From the NCBI GenBank assembly GCA_021203685.1, contig JAJQAS010000189.1:1-6546 (forward strand): a stretch of 6,546 bases of DNA. The letters are read 5' to 3'. Below, in pieces: positions 5,894 through 6,546 of this stretch. Both the position numbers and the translations under genes were made by a program. Within the stretch, counting starts at the first letter, position 1. Each line of letters starts with the position of its first letter. Source of the DNA: Clostridiales bacterium (GTDB taxonomy: Bacteria > Bacillota > Clostridia > Oscillospirales > Oscillospiraceae). The notes below the pieces were generated by a model. That model searched no databases, was not told the DNA's origin, and saw only the letters and a list, made by a program, of their open reading frames with translations.

Positions 5894-6445
5894 ATGGACA
5901 CCAATACCGTTTTTTCGGAATATTTTCTGGATCAGATTGGCATCAAGGTTGACGGCGCGACCGAGGCGACGCTGGTTGACTGCGTGGGCAGCCTGAAAGA
6001 GGAGATGGAGATGAAGACCATCACCAAGAAATGCAGGGGCCGCGTGAAGAAATCCAGAACAAAGCCGGATTCCGGTACCGTGACCGTCACGGCGCACATG
6101 CCCTATGCGCTGCTGCTGGACATCTACAGCGAGGAAGAGTTTGCCTCCGGCGTCTACGGCTACGGCACCGACAGCCTGCACAAGGATTGCGTCCTGACCG
6201 CCAAGGTGAAGGACGAAGACGACAATGTGCAGTACAGAGCCTACCCCTGTGCCGTGGCCACCGCCGTCTCTGTCGAAATCGACGACGACAATGAGGAAGT
6301 CCCCATGGTGGAGCTGGCCTTTGATGTCACCGCCGACGACAACGAGATCATCCGCTACAAGGCCCTGGCCGACGAAATCGACACCACCGTTGCCGACGAC
6401 TGGATGAGCAACTGGACCACTGACCTGATCGCCGCCACCGTCTGA
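5894..6445 (+). CDS. Major tail protein (tail tube)
   Basis: The 183-residue protein should polymerise into the tail tube. It matches from memory a Firmicutes siphovirus major tail family. Shared features are a basic cluster around residues 41-57 (KTITKKCRGRVKKSRTK), then GTVTVTAHMPYALLLDIY (61-78), VYGYGTDSLHKDCVLTAKVKDEDDN (from 87), AYPCAVATAVSVEI, EVPMVELAFDVTADDNEIIRYKAL, and an ending DDWMSNWTTDLI. The beta-rich alternation is as expected for tube proteins. GGAGGG at 5881-5886 is 7 bases before ATG 5894, and the gene is separated by only 3 bases from the gp10-like stop. High abundance of this protein is usual, and the strong ribosome binding site agrees. The stop is followed by a 17-base gap to the next gene. 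Confidence 0.85.
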   Translation: MDTNTVFSEYFLDQIGIKVDGATEATLVDCVGSLKEEMEMKTITKKCRGRVKKSRTKPDSGTVTVTAHMPYALLLDIYSEEEFASGVYGYGTDSLHKDCVLTAKVKDEDDNVQYRAYPCAVATAVSVEIDDDNEEVPMVELAFDVTADDNEIIRYKALADEIDTTVADDWMSNWTTDLIAATV

Positions 6446-6462
6446 CTGAAAGGAGCATAAAA

Positions 6463-6546
6463 ATGGCAACCAAGAAAACCACCAAAGCCACTGAGACTGT
6501 GGAAACCGCCCCCGCCGCCGTGGAGGAAGCGGCCACCGTTGAGGCC
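6463..6546 (+). CDS. Unidentified tail gene, 5' part only (28 codons)
   Basis: A new frame starts at ATG 6463 with AAAGGAG (6449-6455) seven bases upstream and runs off the window end without a stop. The visible peptide, MATKKTTKATETVETAPAAV and onward, is low-complexity, rich in Ala, Thr, Lys and Glu, and gives no family signal. Genes at this place, after the major tail gene and before the tape measure, often encode tail assembly chaperones made in two forms by frameshifting. That is only a positional guess here. Confidence 0.65.
   Translation, partial: MATKKTTKATETVETAPAAVEEAATVEA

Noticed and set aside
5585..6469. Minus-strand open frame of 294 codons opposite the gp10-like and major tail genes
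   Set aside because: Same shadow effect: the composition is typical of antisense GC-rich DNA, and the plus-strand genes explain the region.
1..6546. CRISPR array, tRNA, rRNA or defence system
   Set aside because: No spaced repeats, no tRNA-like cloverleaf and no defence gene other than the single methyltransferase were seen.

Overview
The window is part of the late (head and neck-tail) operon of a tailed phage or prophage with an HK97-type capsid. All genes lie on the + strand and are tightly packed. GC content is high in the structural genes (41 of 60 bases in a sample of the capsid gene). The start sites use strong GGAGGTGA-type Shine-Dalgarno sequences. Protein similarity, as far as memory allows, points to a siphovirus-like prophage of a GC-rich gut Firmicute (Oscillospiraceae/Clostridia type). 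The host is an inference; nothing in the window names it.

Layout: (1) bases 1-54 are AT-richer and look like the end of an insertion sequence, probably IS3-like, joined to (2) the C-terminal nuclease part of the large terminase subunit (55-522). (3) A beta-class DNA methyltransferase (530-1258) lies between terminase and portal. (4) A 16-bp perfect palindrome (1268-1283) and a strong ribosome binding site lead into (5) the portal gene (about 1298-2479). Its natural ATG appears to have become ACG. (6) A ClpP-like prohead protease (2472-3158) and (7) the HK97-fold major capsid protein (3171-4379) follow. Then comes the neck: (8) a gp6-like head-tail connector (4379-4780), (9) a head-closure/adaptor protein (4761-5111), (10) a probable tail-terminator-like protein starting with TTG (5104-5460) and (11) an HK97 gp10-like protein (5462-5890). 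(12) The major tail protein (5894-6445) is followed by (13) the first 28 codons of another tail gene running off the window.

How they work together: the terminase cuts and pumps DNA through the portal ring into a shell of capsid protein matured by the protease. Connector, closure, gp10-like and terminator-like proteins join the filled head to a tube made of the major tail protein. The methyltransferase probably marks phage DNA, or protects it from restriction. Gene overlaps (TGATG, nested Shine-Dalgarno sites) suggest translational coupling along one transcript.

I found no clearly new system. The observations most worth checking are the apparent IS/terminase junction, the ACG at the portal start, the palindrome in front of the portal gene, the low-GC centre of the methyltransferase, and an in-frame 18-bp repeat shared by the starts of the protease and capsid genes. 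If the IS junction and the lost start codon are real, this is a decaying prophage.
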